Assembly: GCA_016650355.1 (NCBI GenBank) | Contig: JAENVX010000291.1 | Coordinates: 1 to 6,484 of the forward strand | DNA length: 6,484 nucleotides | Reading direction: 5' to 3' | Origin: Bacteroidia bacterium | GTDB taxonomy: Bacteria > Bacteroidota > Bacteroidia > Cytophagales > Cyclobacteriaceae | Shown: positions 1-6,484 of the stretch, one piece after another | Layout of the letters: each line of letters opens with the position of its first letter | Numbering within the stretch: position 1 is the first letter of the stretch | Program-made: the position numbers and the translations under genes | Notes under the pieces: generated by a model | Told to the model about the DNA's origin: nothing | Database searches by the model: none | The model's input: only the letters and a program-made list of their open reading frames with translations

Positions 1-2070
1 GATTGAGTTATCCACAGATATTCCAAACGTAATGCTAAAGATCAGCGCAGTACTTGCTTTTAATGGAATGTTAAAATAGCCCATCAGGCCAGCCGTAATC
101 ATTAAAGCGATGAGGTTGGGGATAAGAGAAATGATAATCATCCTGGCATTTGCAAAAAGCAAAGCCATGGAAAGCGTTATGAGAATACAAGCAAGCACTA
201 AGCTTTCGGTGAGATTCTCAATAAGAAAATTATTTCCTTTTATAAATATCTTTGATGATCCGGTAACGGTAACAGTTACTGTTTCATTTTTTCCTTTCAG
301 TATTTCCTTAAGATCTGCTACTAAACTCTCAGCCTTTGGCTCTATCACTTCACGAACAAGTGAATCCATTTTGATAGAACCAATGTCCGCCATTTGTAGA
401 GAGATACGCATTTTGCTGTAGGATGAGTCAACAAAGGCCTTGAACAACCCGCTGTTATCTGTCTGGCCTTTTAGATAATCCAATACATATTTCGCTTCGA
501 TCTCTGAGGTTGGCAATCCATACCAATCAGGATTATTATTATAATATCCCTGGCGGGAAGCCTTTATAAAACTAAGAATAGAAACAGGTCGCGATGTAAC
601 CGTAATTGAATCCAGCGAAGTCTCGAACTTGTCAATCGCCCGTGCCACTTTTAAATTCTGCAAAGGCCGTCTTCGTTTGGTTTGAATATCTACTTCAATT
701 TCGAGTGGCATTATACCTGTAAAATTCTCCTCCACAAATCTCAGATCTTTCTTTACCTGACTTGCTTCCGGAATATCATCCACCATGAAAGAGACGGTGT
801 ACAATTTTGACATGCCAATAATGGCAACAATGGTAATCGCAATTGTTGTCAGGTAAATAATGGGGCGATGCCGATGCACCATCAAATCCACCAGCTTAAC
901 AAATCCTCCCAGAATTTTAAAATTGAGATGACGCAGATGTTTCGGTGATGGTTCCGGCATCCAGGACAAAATGCTTGGAATCATTACAAGACTGACAACA
1001 AACAAACCTATGATATTGATACCTGCTACAATACCAAATTCGCGTAGGATTGTAATGTCGGTGTAGAGTAAGGTTAAAAAGCCAATGGCCACCGTAAGGT
1101 TGGTGAGGAATGTAGCCAAACCCATTTTCTGTACCACTGCCTCTATGGCAGCTTCTTTGTTTCTATTCTTCACAAACTCCATGTGATACTTGTTGAGCAA
1201 GTAGATGGAGTTTGTAATTCCAATAGTTACTATTACAGGCGGAATCAATCCACTTAATAAGCTAATCTTAAACCCAAGAAGTGCAATGGTACCAATCGTC
1301 CAGACTACAACAACACCAATCATGATCAAAGAAAAAATCACCGCTCTTACCGACCGGAAAAATATGAGCATGATAAGCCCCGTTACAATGGCTGACAGGT
1401 ATAAAAAGAATGATAACTCCTTGCGCACCTGGTACGCCATTACAGAGCGCACAAAAGGCAACCCTGCATAGTGTAGCTGTATGCCGGTTTGCTCTGTAAA
1501 ATTTGTTCCATAACGTACGAGTGCATGGGTGATGTCAATTCGTTTTGCCGAATTAGCATACTCTTTTTGCATTGGGGCAAGAATCAGCGTGGCTCCGTTC
1601 TCTACATTTAGAAGCTGACCCATATAAAACTTTTGACCAAGCGCAACGCCAAGTAAACTATCCAGCTGTTGCTGCGAACTTAGGTTCTCGGGGAAAAGAT
1701 TGCTGAGGTAGAATTTTCCTAAGGCCGTATCTTTTTGAATAATTTTTAAGAGCGGTAGCGAAAGAATTTCTCCAACACCTTCAATTTCCTTTAGCTCATT
1801 ACTAAAAGTTCTAAATTTCTGAAAATTTTCAAGCTCGAATAAGGCACTATCCTTTACCCCAACAGCCATCATATTACCATCTTCGCCAAATTGCTCTTTA
1901 AAGCGGTTGAAAAAAACCATCTCGGGATCATCAAGAGGAACGGTACGGGTAAACTCATAGCTCATCTCCACTTTCGTAGCAAAATAGCCCATCACCAAAG
2001 TGATTAGGCCAATTACCACAATTAAGGGTAGTTTGAACTTAATGATATACTGAGCAACCTTTGACCACAT
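1..2070 (-). CDS. RND superfamily exporter, MMPL type (C-terminus outside window)
   Basis: This open frame of 690 codons has no stop and runs off the left edge. It encodes an inner-membrane RND/MMPL exporter (COG1033 type), a class that uses proton motive force to move lipids or hydrophobic compounds. The ATG at 2068-2070 is the first possible start, because an in-frame TGA lies six codons upstream. TM1 is at about residues 13-32. A periplasmic domain (33-218) precedes TM2-TM6 (about 220-368). TM7 (402-420) opens the second half, followed by periplasmic domain 2 (421-618) and TM8-TM10 (from about 620). The second half ends in FGISVDNSI, the canonical motif with its proton-relay Asp. The equivalent first-half motif reads TIGITNSIYLLNKYH and lacks that Asp. 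Family members are about 750-800 residues, so TM11, TM12 and the tail are probably missing. The substrate cannot be told from sequence. No membrane-fusion or outer-membrane partner is visible here. Confidence 0.9.
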   Translation of the reverse strand, partial: MWSKVAQYIIKFKLPLIVVIGLITLVMGYFATKVEMSYEFTRTVPLDDPEMVFFNRFKEQFGEDGNMMAVGVKDSALFELENFQKFRTFSNELKEIEGVGEILSLPLLKIIQKDTALGKFYLSNLFPENLSSQQQLDSLLGVALGQKFYMGQLLNVENGATLILAPMQKEYANSAKRIDITHALVRYGTNFTEQTGIQLHYAGLPFVRSVMAYQVRKELSFFLYLSAIVTGLIMLIFFRSVRAVIFSLIMIGVVVVWTIGTIALLGFKISLLSGLIPPVIVTIGITNSIYLLNKYHMEFVKNRNKEAAIEAVVQKMGLATFLTNLTVAIGFLTLLYTDITILREFGIVAGINIIGLFVVSLVMIPSILSWMPEPSPKHLRHLNFKILGGFVKLVDLMVHRHRPIIYLTTIAITIVAIIGMSKLYTVSFMVDDIPEASQVKKDLRFVEENFTGIMPLEIEVDIQTKRRRPLQNLKVARAIDKFETSLDSITVTSRPVSILSFIKASRQGYYNNNPDWYGLPTSEIEAKYVLDYLKGQTDNSGLFKAFVDSSYSKMRISLQMADIGSIKMDSLVREVIEPKAESLVADLKEILKGKNETVTVTVTGSSKIFIKGNNFLIENLTESLVLACILITLSMALLFANARMIIISLIPNLIALMITAGLMGYFNIPLKASTALIFSITFGISVDNSI

Positions 2071-2286
2071 AGTCTTACAAAAAAATCAGAACGGCAAAGC
2101 TAAGGATTTTTGTGGCTTTTGGTGGGCAAATTACATAGTAAAACAGTCTTTCAGGCTGATTTGGGAAGCTTCTATCCTACTCTCTTGCACTAAGAACAGA
2201 TGCTTTCTGAGTCAAATCTCCGGTTGCCTGAAGAATAGTCTATAGAGGTTGCTATCTCAAGAGCCTGGTTATTTACAGTCTGTTTT
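2071..2286. other. Non-coding spacer between dgt and the RND exporter
   Basis: These 216 nt separate the dgt stop from the exporter start. I find no convincing open frame, tRNA or strong rho-independent terminator. The only recognisable element is the candidate promoter at 2095-2130. Short palindromes such as GAAGCTTC (2165-2172) and TCAGGCTGA (2151-2159) are too short to call. The spacer is much longer than the other gaps in the window, which supports separate transcription of the exporter. Confidence 0.6.
2095..2130 (-). promoter_or_regulatory. Candidate Bacteroidota-type promoter for the RND exporter
   Basis: Read on the minus strand, an exact TAnnTTTG box (TAGCTTTG, 2095-2102) lies 24 nt downstream of a TTTG (2127-2130). 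This resembles the -33 TTTG / -7 TAnnTTTG architecture of the Bacteroidota primary sigma factor, although the spacer is slightly longer than usual. Transcription would start near 2090 and give a leader of about 20 nt before the ATG at 2070. Both boxes are short and could occur by chance. Confidence 0.35.
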
Positions 2287-3615
2287 TCAGATAACTGAAA
2301 TCCCTTTGATCTTTCGATACAAGGAAATCGCGTGACGGTCGGTTAAGCCGGAGATAAAATCAACGATGCTGCGCAACATGAAATACACATTTTCCGGTTG
2401 TGCTTTAATATCAAGTTGCACTTCGTGTGGCAGAAGTAATTGCAGGTTTTCATACTTTCTTGACTTTGTATCCTGCATAAGGTAAAGACCTGCTTTTGTA
2501 AACTCATCTAATAACCCAGGCAGCACTTCATGCCCTGCGGCTTCAACTTCCACCACTTGCCGTGCTTGATAAATCTTTAACTTGGAAACCTTAATTATAT
2601 CCGTTAACGCGTTTTTGGAAGGGCAGTGATCCGCCAATGCCAAATCAAATCTTCCGGCAAGAATATCATCTTCCTTAGCTAAAAAAAGAGTTGAGCACTC
2701 ATCCATAAGATCCCCGATCGCCAAGGCTCTCAAGTATCCAATCTTCTCCTGTTGACTCACTAGCTGATCCAGTTTACCAAGTTTGGATTTATTTTTTGTG
2801 ATGACACCTTCAAATAAACCTTTCGCCTCCTCATAGCTCACCAATCCTAAACTGCACCCATCCTCGAGATCAATAATGCTATAACAAATGTCATCAGCTG
2901 CCTCCACTAAAAACGCCAGTGGATGGCGAAGCGAAACGCGTTCTGTCTTTTCGTTCAACCCCAATTGCATGGCAACTTCTTCAAATAATTCCTTCTCTGT
3001 CTGGAAGAACCCAAACTTCTTCTGGCTCCGTTTTGATTTATCGCGTTGTGGAAATAAGGACGGACATGGGTACTTCGTAAAAGCACCGAGCGTAGCAAAC
3101 GTCAATTTCAAACCATATTGATTTTTGGTGAGAAGACGAAAGCCTTGTGCATTCCCTTCAAATTTGATGAGATCATTCCATTCGACTTCACTTACTTTTT
3201 CTTTGAATGACAACCCTTGGTGATGATGGGCAAAAAAATCAGAGATAGCGTCTTCACCAGCATGACCAAATGGAGGGTTTCCAATATCGTGCGCCAGAGA
3301 GGCGGCCGCGACTATCGCTCCAAAATCAAAAAGTGAAAATTTCTTATCAAGTTCTGGATGCTTTCGCAAAACTATTTCACCAACTCGTTTACCAAGGGAA
3401 CGGCCTACACTGGAAACCTCGAGGCTATGCGTAAGGCGTGTGTGAACAAAATCAAGTTCCGGCAAAGGATGGACTTGCGTCTTATCCTGCAGCTTACGAA
3501 ACGGGTGCGAGAATATGATTCGATCATAATCCTGCTCGAACGCACTACGTGATTGCTCGTGTGTAGATTGCTTTTGTCCGGTACGTTGTGAAGAAAGAAG
3601 CTGAAGCCAATTCAT
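2287..3615 (-). CDS. dgt: Deoxyguanosinetriphosphate triphosphohydrolase (dGTPase)
   Basis: This is a 442-residue HD-superfamily enzyme predicted to hydrolyse dGTP to deoxyguanosine and tripolyphosphate in the cytosol, so tuning dNTP pools. The N-terminal block SAFEQDYDRIIFSHPFRKLQ (24-43) is typical of the family. The HD metal ligands are visible as H63 (in RLTHS), H109-D110 (in LAHDIGNPPFGHAGED) and D241 or D242 (in EAADDICYSIIDLED). H118 is the likely catalytic-site His. FEGNAQGFR (152-160) and the C-terminal FISGLTDRHAISLYRKIKG (420-438) are further family signatures. The length fits dGTPases of this phylum, which are shorter than the roughly 505-residue E. coli Dgt, and no key residue is missing. 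The ATG at 3613-3615 places the conserved block at the usual distance from the N-terminus. It lies 66 nt after the scramblase-like gene, so co-transcription is possible but not shown. Specificity for dGTP over other dNTPs is inferred from the family. Confidence 0.93.
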   Translation of the reverse strand: MNWLQLLSSQRTGQKQSTHEQSRSAFEQDYDRIIFSHPFRKLQDKTQVHPLPELDFVHTRLTHSLEVSSVGRSLGKRVGEIVLRKHPELDKKFSLFDFGAIVAAASLAHDIGNPPFGHAGEDAISDFFAHHHQGLSFKEKVSEVEWNDLIKFEGNAQGFRLLTKNQYGLKLTFATLGAFTKYPCPSLFPQRDKSKRSQKKFGFFQTEKELFEEVAMQLGLNEKTERVSLRHPLAFLVEAADDICYSIIDLEDGCSLGLVSYEEAKGLFEGVITKNKSKLGKLDQLVSQQEKIGYLRALAIGDLMDECSTLFLAKEDDILAGRFDLALADHCPSKNALTDIIKVSKLKIYQARQVVEVEAAGHEVLPGLLDEFTKAGLYLMQDTKSRKYENLQLLLPHEVQLDIKAQPENVYFMLRSIVDFISGLTDRHAISLYRKIKGISVI

Positions 3616-3623
3616 GAATACGT

Positions 3624-3645
3624 TTAGAAATTCTGGATTAGAAAT
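3624..3645. repeat. 8-bp direct repeat upstream of dgt
   Basis: TTAGAAAT occurs at 3624-3631 and again at 3638-3645 on the plus strand (ATTTCTAA read in the direction of dgt). The start-to-start spacing is 14 nt, and the nearer copy ends 8 nt before the dgt ATG. It could be an operator-like site in the 66-nt spacer. The spacer is very AT-rich, so chance is a fair alternative. Confidence 0.25.
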
Positions 3646-3681
3646 ATATTGATCAAGTTAAAAATACGGATAATCAACCTA

Positions 3682-4272
3682 TCACTCTTTTAATACCAGA
3701 TCAATGCACATAACAGCCGCCAGGATTAACTCTCTTAAGGGATGATCGGATGGAACTTCGGAACTGATTTGTAAAATGTAATTATCTGCAGTCGTAAATA
3801 ACTCCTTTCCAAGACCGCTCCATTTTTTAGTTACTGAGGCAAATTCTTTCCCATCATGAGCAACAAACTTAAAATCCCAGCTTGTCCACTTTCCTCTAAG
3901 CATACACAGTGAACGGCCATTTGAATCCAGCACTTCAAATTTTCCACCAATGGAGAAAAAGTGCTGCTTAAACTTACCAATCAATTTATCCTTGTCATTC
4001 AAAACCTCTACTTCAGAAAGAATGAATGACACTCCCCTGCGAACTGTAAGAAGTCTTTCGCCTGTTGGGGTCTTAATCTCCATGTTAAATGGTGTCATCC
4101 GCTTAAAATCGGTAAAGCGGAACATCCTTGTAAAGAATCCCAGATTTTCTTCACGACATTCCAGCACAATTTGTTTTGTATCCGGATCGTAAACATCAAA
4201 ACTATTTGATGCTTTGAAAATTCTCACGTGTTCCTTTACGAAAAAGAGATTCTTATTAAGGGCACTATTCAT
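3682..4272 (-). CDS. LURP-one-related / phospholipid scramblase-like protein
   Basis: This is a 196-residue protein of the tubby-like/LURP-one/scramblase fold. It has a run of short beta strands rich in paired aromatic and basic residues and then a hydrophobic C-terminal helix (about 179-194, ELILAAVMCIDLVLKE). The stretch VTKKWSGLGKELFTTADNY (147-165) resembles the end of animal phospholipid scramblases, where a K-W-G-E-F-TDADNF segment precedes the buried C-terminal helix. There is no signal peptide. The helix is the only membrane-like segment, and in this fold it packs inside the beta barrel. No enzymatic role is established for the bacterial members. A lipid- or membrane-associated or ligand-binding role is only inferred. 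The ATG lies 2 nt after the MtfA-like stop codon (TAG-TT-ATG), so the two genes are almost certainly co-transcribed and perhaps translationally coupled. Confidence 0.75.
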   Translation of the reverse strand: MNSALNKNLFFVKEHVRIFKASNSFDVYDPDTKQIVLECREENLGFFTRMFRFTDFKRMTPFNMEIKTPTGERLLTVRRGVSFILSEVEVLNDKDKLIGKFKQHFFSIGGKFEVLDSNGRSLCMLRGKWTSWDFKFVAHDGKEFASVTKKWSGLGKELFTTADNYILQISSEVPSDHPLRELILAAVMCIDLVLKE

Positions 4273-4274
4273 AA

Positions 4275-5027
4275 CTATTTTTCTTTGGTGATTTGGAGAG
4301 GATCTTGTTTTAATATTTCAGTAAGTACATTATATAGATGAGGTAGCTGTTTGAAAAAATTCTCAGGCCGCTCAAAAAAATTCTCGACTGCTACCGCAAA
4401 AAATTCCTCCATGCTCTCAAAGGCATAACGCCTAAAAAAATGTTGCTCGTCAGCCTGCAACACTTTCATTTCTGCCTTTGCCAGTTTTTCGAACTCCCCG
4501 ATCCAATCCTCATCTAAAACTGTGTATTGATGTTGCACCAACTTATGCTCAAGCCATAAAGCGTGGGCGAATTCATGTAGCATCAAGTTGAGCCCATCAT
4601 CCGGGCGATCCAAACCCTCCATCACACCGCGCCAACTAAATACGATAAGACGAAAGGCTGGATTAACCTCTCCTTTGTGACGCTTGTGTGTATATTTTGA
4701 ATTGTAGTAATCCGGGTACACAATGATCTTTTCGAAATAGGTTAGGCTTTTTTTTGATAACGAGAAAACCAGTTGACTTGCCCCGCAACAAATGAGCGCT
4801 TTTACGGCTCGTGTTAACTTCATGTTATTTCGAGGAATAAACTCGAAATAATTGTAGTGATCCCGAACCAGCCGAAGAAACTTTAATTTTTTAGACCAAG
4901 GTAAACTTGTATAGTAACTGTATTTGTGATTTAGAAAGCGGTGAAAGACCGGCCCATGAAAAAGCCTAAACCAAATCTCCTCGTATAAATCGTAAATGGG
5001 TCGGAACAGAGCTGCAAGTAATCCCAA
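4275..5027 (-). CDS. mtfA: MtfA-like zinc-dependent metallopeptidase (M90 family)
   Basis: This is a 250-residue gluzincin-type peptidase. LMLHEFAHALWLEHK (148-162) carries the HExxH zinc motif with H151, E152 and H155. The third ligand is probably E208 in ESMEEFFAVAVENFF, matching the Glu of E. coli MtfA. The following P-E-N-F and LPHLYNVL are also typical, and the length is close to the 265 residues of E. coli MtfA. There is no signal peptide, so the protein should be cytosolic. In enterobacteria MtfA binds the glucose repressor Mlc and acts as an aminopeptidase. The partner here is unknown and nothing nearby encodes an Mlc. The apparent start is TTG at 5025-5027. An in-frame TGA sits two codons upstream and the next in-frame ATG is codon 69, which would remove conserved N-terminal sequence. 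It begins 27 nt after the glyS stop and ends 2 nt before the scramblase-like gene. Confidence 0.87.
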   Translation of the reverse strand: MGLLAALFRPIYDLYEEIWFRLFHGPVFHRFLNHKYSYYTSLPWSKKLKFLRLVRDHYNYFEFIPRNNMKLTRAVKALICCGASQLVFSLSKKSLTYFEKIIVYPDYYNSKYTHKRHKGEVNPAFRLIVFSWRGVMEGLDRPDDGLNLMLHEFAHALWLEHKLVQHQYTVLDEDWIGEFEKLAKAEMKVLQADEQHFFRRYAFESMEEFFAVAVENFFERPENFFKQLPHLYNVLTEILKQDPLQITKEK

Positions 5028-5035
5028 TCGTCATG

Positions 5036-5043
5036 CAAATTTA
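5036..5043 (-). promoter_or_regulatory. Possible -7 box in the glyS-mtfA gap
   Basis: The minus strand reads TAAATTTG here, an exact match to TAnnTTTG. Transcription would begin only a few nucleotides before the TTG start of mtfA, giving a nearly leaderless message. The nearest upstream TTG is 26 nt away, longer than the usual spacer, so this is weak. Confidence 0.15.
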
Positions 5044-5054
5044 TAAGTAATCTA

Positions 5055-6484
5055 TTAAATAGTACGAAGCAAGTTTTTAATCGAGCACTCCTTTTCCAAT
5101 ACTCCTTTAATTTCACTGATCAGTATACGGTCCTGCTTCATGGTGTCGCGATAGCGAATAGTAACCGTGTTATCCTGCAACGTTTGGTGGTCGATGGTAA
5201 CACAAAACGGTGTGCCAATGGCATCTTGTCTGCGATACCGTTTTCCTATGGCATCCTTCTCCTCGTAGAAGCATCTAAAATCAAATTTGATATCGTTCAT
5301 TATTTCCGTTGCCTTCTCAGGAAGTCCGTCCTTTTTCATTAACGGAAGAATCGCTACTTTATGCGGTGCCAGGGCAGGTGGAATTCTTAATATAACTCGT
5401 TCACTTCCATCCTCCAGCTTTTCTTCCACGTAAGAAGTTGCCAATACGGACAAGAACATGCGATCCAAGCCAACAGAAGTTTCTACCACGTAGGGTATGT
5501 AATTCTGATTGTCCTCAGGATCGAAGTATTGCAATTTTTTACCCGAAAACTTCTCGTGATTTTTCAAATCAAAGTCCGTGCGCGAATGAATGCCTTCCAA
5601 TTCTTTGAAGCCCATGGGAAAGTTGAATTGAATATCACACGCTGCATTTGCGTAATGTGCTAAATTCAAATGATCGTGGAATCGATAATTTTCTTTTCCG
5701 AGACCGAGCGCCAGGTGCCACTTCATTCTTTTTTCTTTCCAGAACTCATACCACTTCATCTCTTCGCCCGGCTTAATAAAAAACTGCATCTCCATTTGCT
5801 CAAACTCCCGCATACGGAAGATAAACTGGCGCGCCACAATTTCATTTCTGAAGGCCTTGCCTATCTGCGCTATCCCAAATGGAATTTTCATACGGCCAGT
5901 CTTTTGTACATTCAAAAAATTGACAAAAATCCCTTGCGCTGTTTCCGGGCGCAAATAGATTTTATTCGTGTCCTCTGCCAGCGATCCCATCTCTGTTGAA
6001 AACATCAGATTGAATTGACGCACATCCGTCCAGTTGCGCGTACCTGAAATCGGATCGGCAATTTCTAAATCCTCAATTAATTGTTTCATGGCCATCATAT
6101 TGCCACTTCCCAACGCTTCTTTCATGCGGCTATTTGCTTCATCTATTTTAGTTTGATATTCAACTACACGAGGATTTGTTTTCAAAAACATCTCTTTGTC
6201 AAAAGAATCACCAAAACGTTTGGCAGCTTTCTCCGCCTCCTTCTCTATCTTCTCTTCAATTTTGGCAATGGCATCCTCAACCAAAACATCGGCACGGTAT
6301 CTTTTCTTTGAGTCTTTGTTGTCTAACATGGGGTCGCTAAAGGCATCCACATGGCCCGAAGCTTTCCAGGTTGTTGGATGCATAAAAATGGCTGCATCAA
6401 TACCTACGATATTATCATGCAGCTGCGTCATGAACTTCCACCAGTATTCTTTAATGTTATTTTTTAGTTCAGCTCCGTTCTGGC
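5055..6484 (-). CDS. glyS: Glycyl-tRNA synthetase, alpha2 class II type (N-terminus outside window)
   Basis: This enzyme charges tRNA-Gly with glycine using ATP in the cytosol. In-window coding is 475 residues, and the frame stays open to the right edge. The ATG at 6429-6431 is internal, because the codons upstream of it (QNGAELKNNIKEYWWKF) are conserved family sequence, so about 30-40 residues are missing. Counting from that Met, GIDAAIFMHPTTWKASGHV (10-28) is followed by a charged helical insert (about 45-125), then YLRPETAQGIFVNF (159-172). Class II motif 2 is at FRNEIVARQFIFRMREFEQME (194-214) and motif 3 at TSVGLDRMFLSVL (318-330). The C-terminal anticodon-binding domain starts at LAPHKVAILPL (354-364) and includes RYRRQDAIGTPFCVTID (398-414). 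All core motifs are intact. This is the homodimeric form found in Bacteroidota, not the alpha2beta2 glyQ/glyS form. It ends 27 nt before the MtfA-like gene and is the first visible gene of the probable transcription unit. Confidence 0.96.
   Translation of the reverse strand, partial: QNGAELKNNIKEYWWKFMTQLHDNIVGIDAAIFMHPTTWKASGHVDAFSDPMLDNKDSKKRYRADVLVEDAIAKIEEKIEKEAEKAAKRFGDSFDKEMFLKTNPRVVEYQTKIDEANSRMKEALGSGNMMAMKQLIEDLEIADPISGTRNWTDVRQFNLMFSTEMGSLAEDTNKIYLRPETAQGIFVNFLNVQKTGRMKIPFGIAQIGKAFRNEIVARQFIFRMREFEQMEMQFFIKPGEEMKWYEFWKEKRMKWHLALGLGKENYRFHDHLNLAHYANAACDIQFNFPMGFKELEGIHSRTDFDLKNHEKFSGKKLQYFDPEDNQNYIPYVVETSVGLDRMFLSVLATSYVEEKLEDGSERVILRIPPALAPHKVAILPLMKKDGLPEKATEIMNDIKFDFRCFYEEKDAIGKRYRRQDAIGTPFCVTIDHQTLQDNTVTIRYRDTMKQDRILISEIKGVLEKECSIKNLLRTI

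Noticed and set aside
262..282. GTAAC-rich near-repeat resembling a palindrome
   Set aside because: It encodes the alternating TVTVTVT beta strand (residues 597-603) of the exporter, which explains the repeat.
110..1471. Plus-strand open frames at 110-421 and 1205-1471
   Set aside because: Both lie antisense inside the well-supported RND exporter, and their translations show no family features.
2276..2297. Possible terminator hairpin at the dgt stop (TCTG-AAAAA-CAGA, with CAG/CTG outside)
   Set aside because: The stem is only 4 plus 3 bp with a 3-nt bulge, has low GC, straddles the stop codon and is not followed by a T run.
2287..3615. dGTPase as an anti-phage dNTP-depletion gene
   Set aside because: The protein looks like the standard housekeeping dGTPase of the phylum, and no defence gene or mobile element is nearby.
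4931..5116. 61-codon minus-strand frame bridging the end of glyS and the start of mtfA
   Set aside because: It overlaps the coding ends of both genes in another frame and has no recognisable motif.
6134..6300. Charged helical insert in glycyl-tRNA synthetase as an unusual domain
   Set aside because: As far as I recall, such an insert is normal in Bacteroidota alpha2 glycyl-tRNA synthetases.

Overview
The window reads as ordinary chromosomal DNA from a member of the Bacteroidota, most likely near the Cytophagales. That placement is inference. It rests on the moderately AT-rich sequence, the absence of Shine-Dalgarno sites before starts, matches to the TAnnTTTG -7 box of this phylum, and the style of the proteins: a dimeric alpha2-type glycyl-tRNA synthetase, a 442-residue dGTPase and an MMPL-type RND exporter. 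No rRNA, tRNA, CRISPR array, insertion sequence or phage gene was seen.

All five genes lie on the minus strand, so transcription runs from right to left. From the right they are: glycyl-tRNA synthetase (5055-6484, its first few dozen residues outside the window); an MtfA-like zinc metallopeptidase (4275-5027, apparent TTG start); a LURP-one/phospholipid-scramblase-like protein (3682-4272); a dGTP triphosphohydrolase of the HD superfamily (2287-3615); and an RND/MMPL exporter (1-2070), cut by the left edge after 690 codons. The exporter is a single open frame that runs off the edge. All plus-strand open frames examined are shadows of these genes.

The first three genes are tightly packed, with gaps of 27 and 2 nt, and look like one transcription unit. 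dgt follows after 66 nt and may belong to it. The exporter follows after 216 nt of non-coding DNA with a plausible promoter of its own. The genes do not form an obvious single pathway: translation, proteolysis, a lipid- or membrane-associated fold, dNTP control and export. I see no strong sign of an undescribed system. The best leads are the mtfA-scramblase-like pair, the altered calcium-loop region in the scramblase-like protein, and the uneven proton-relay motifs of the exporter.
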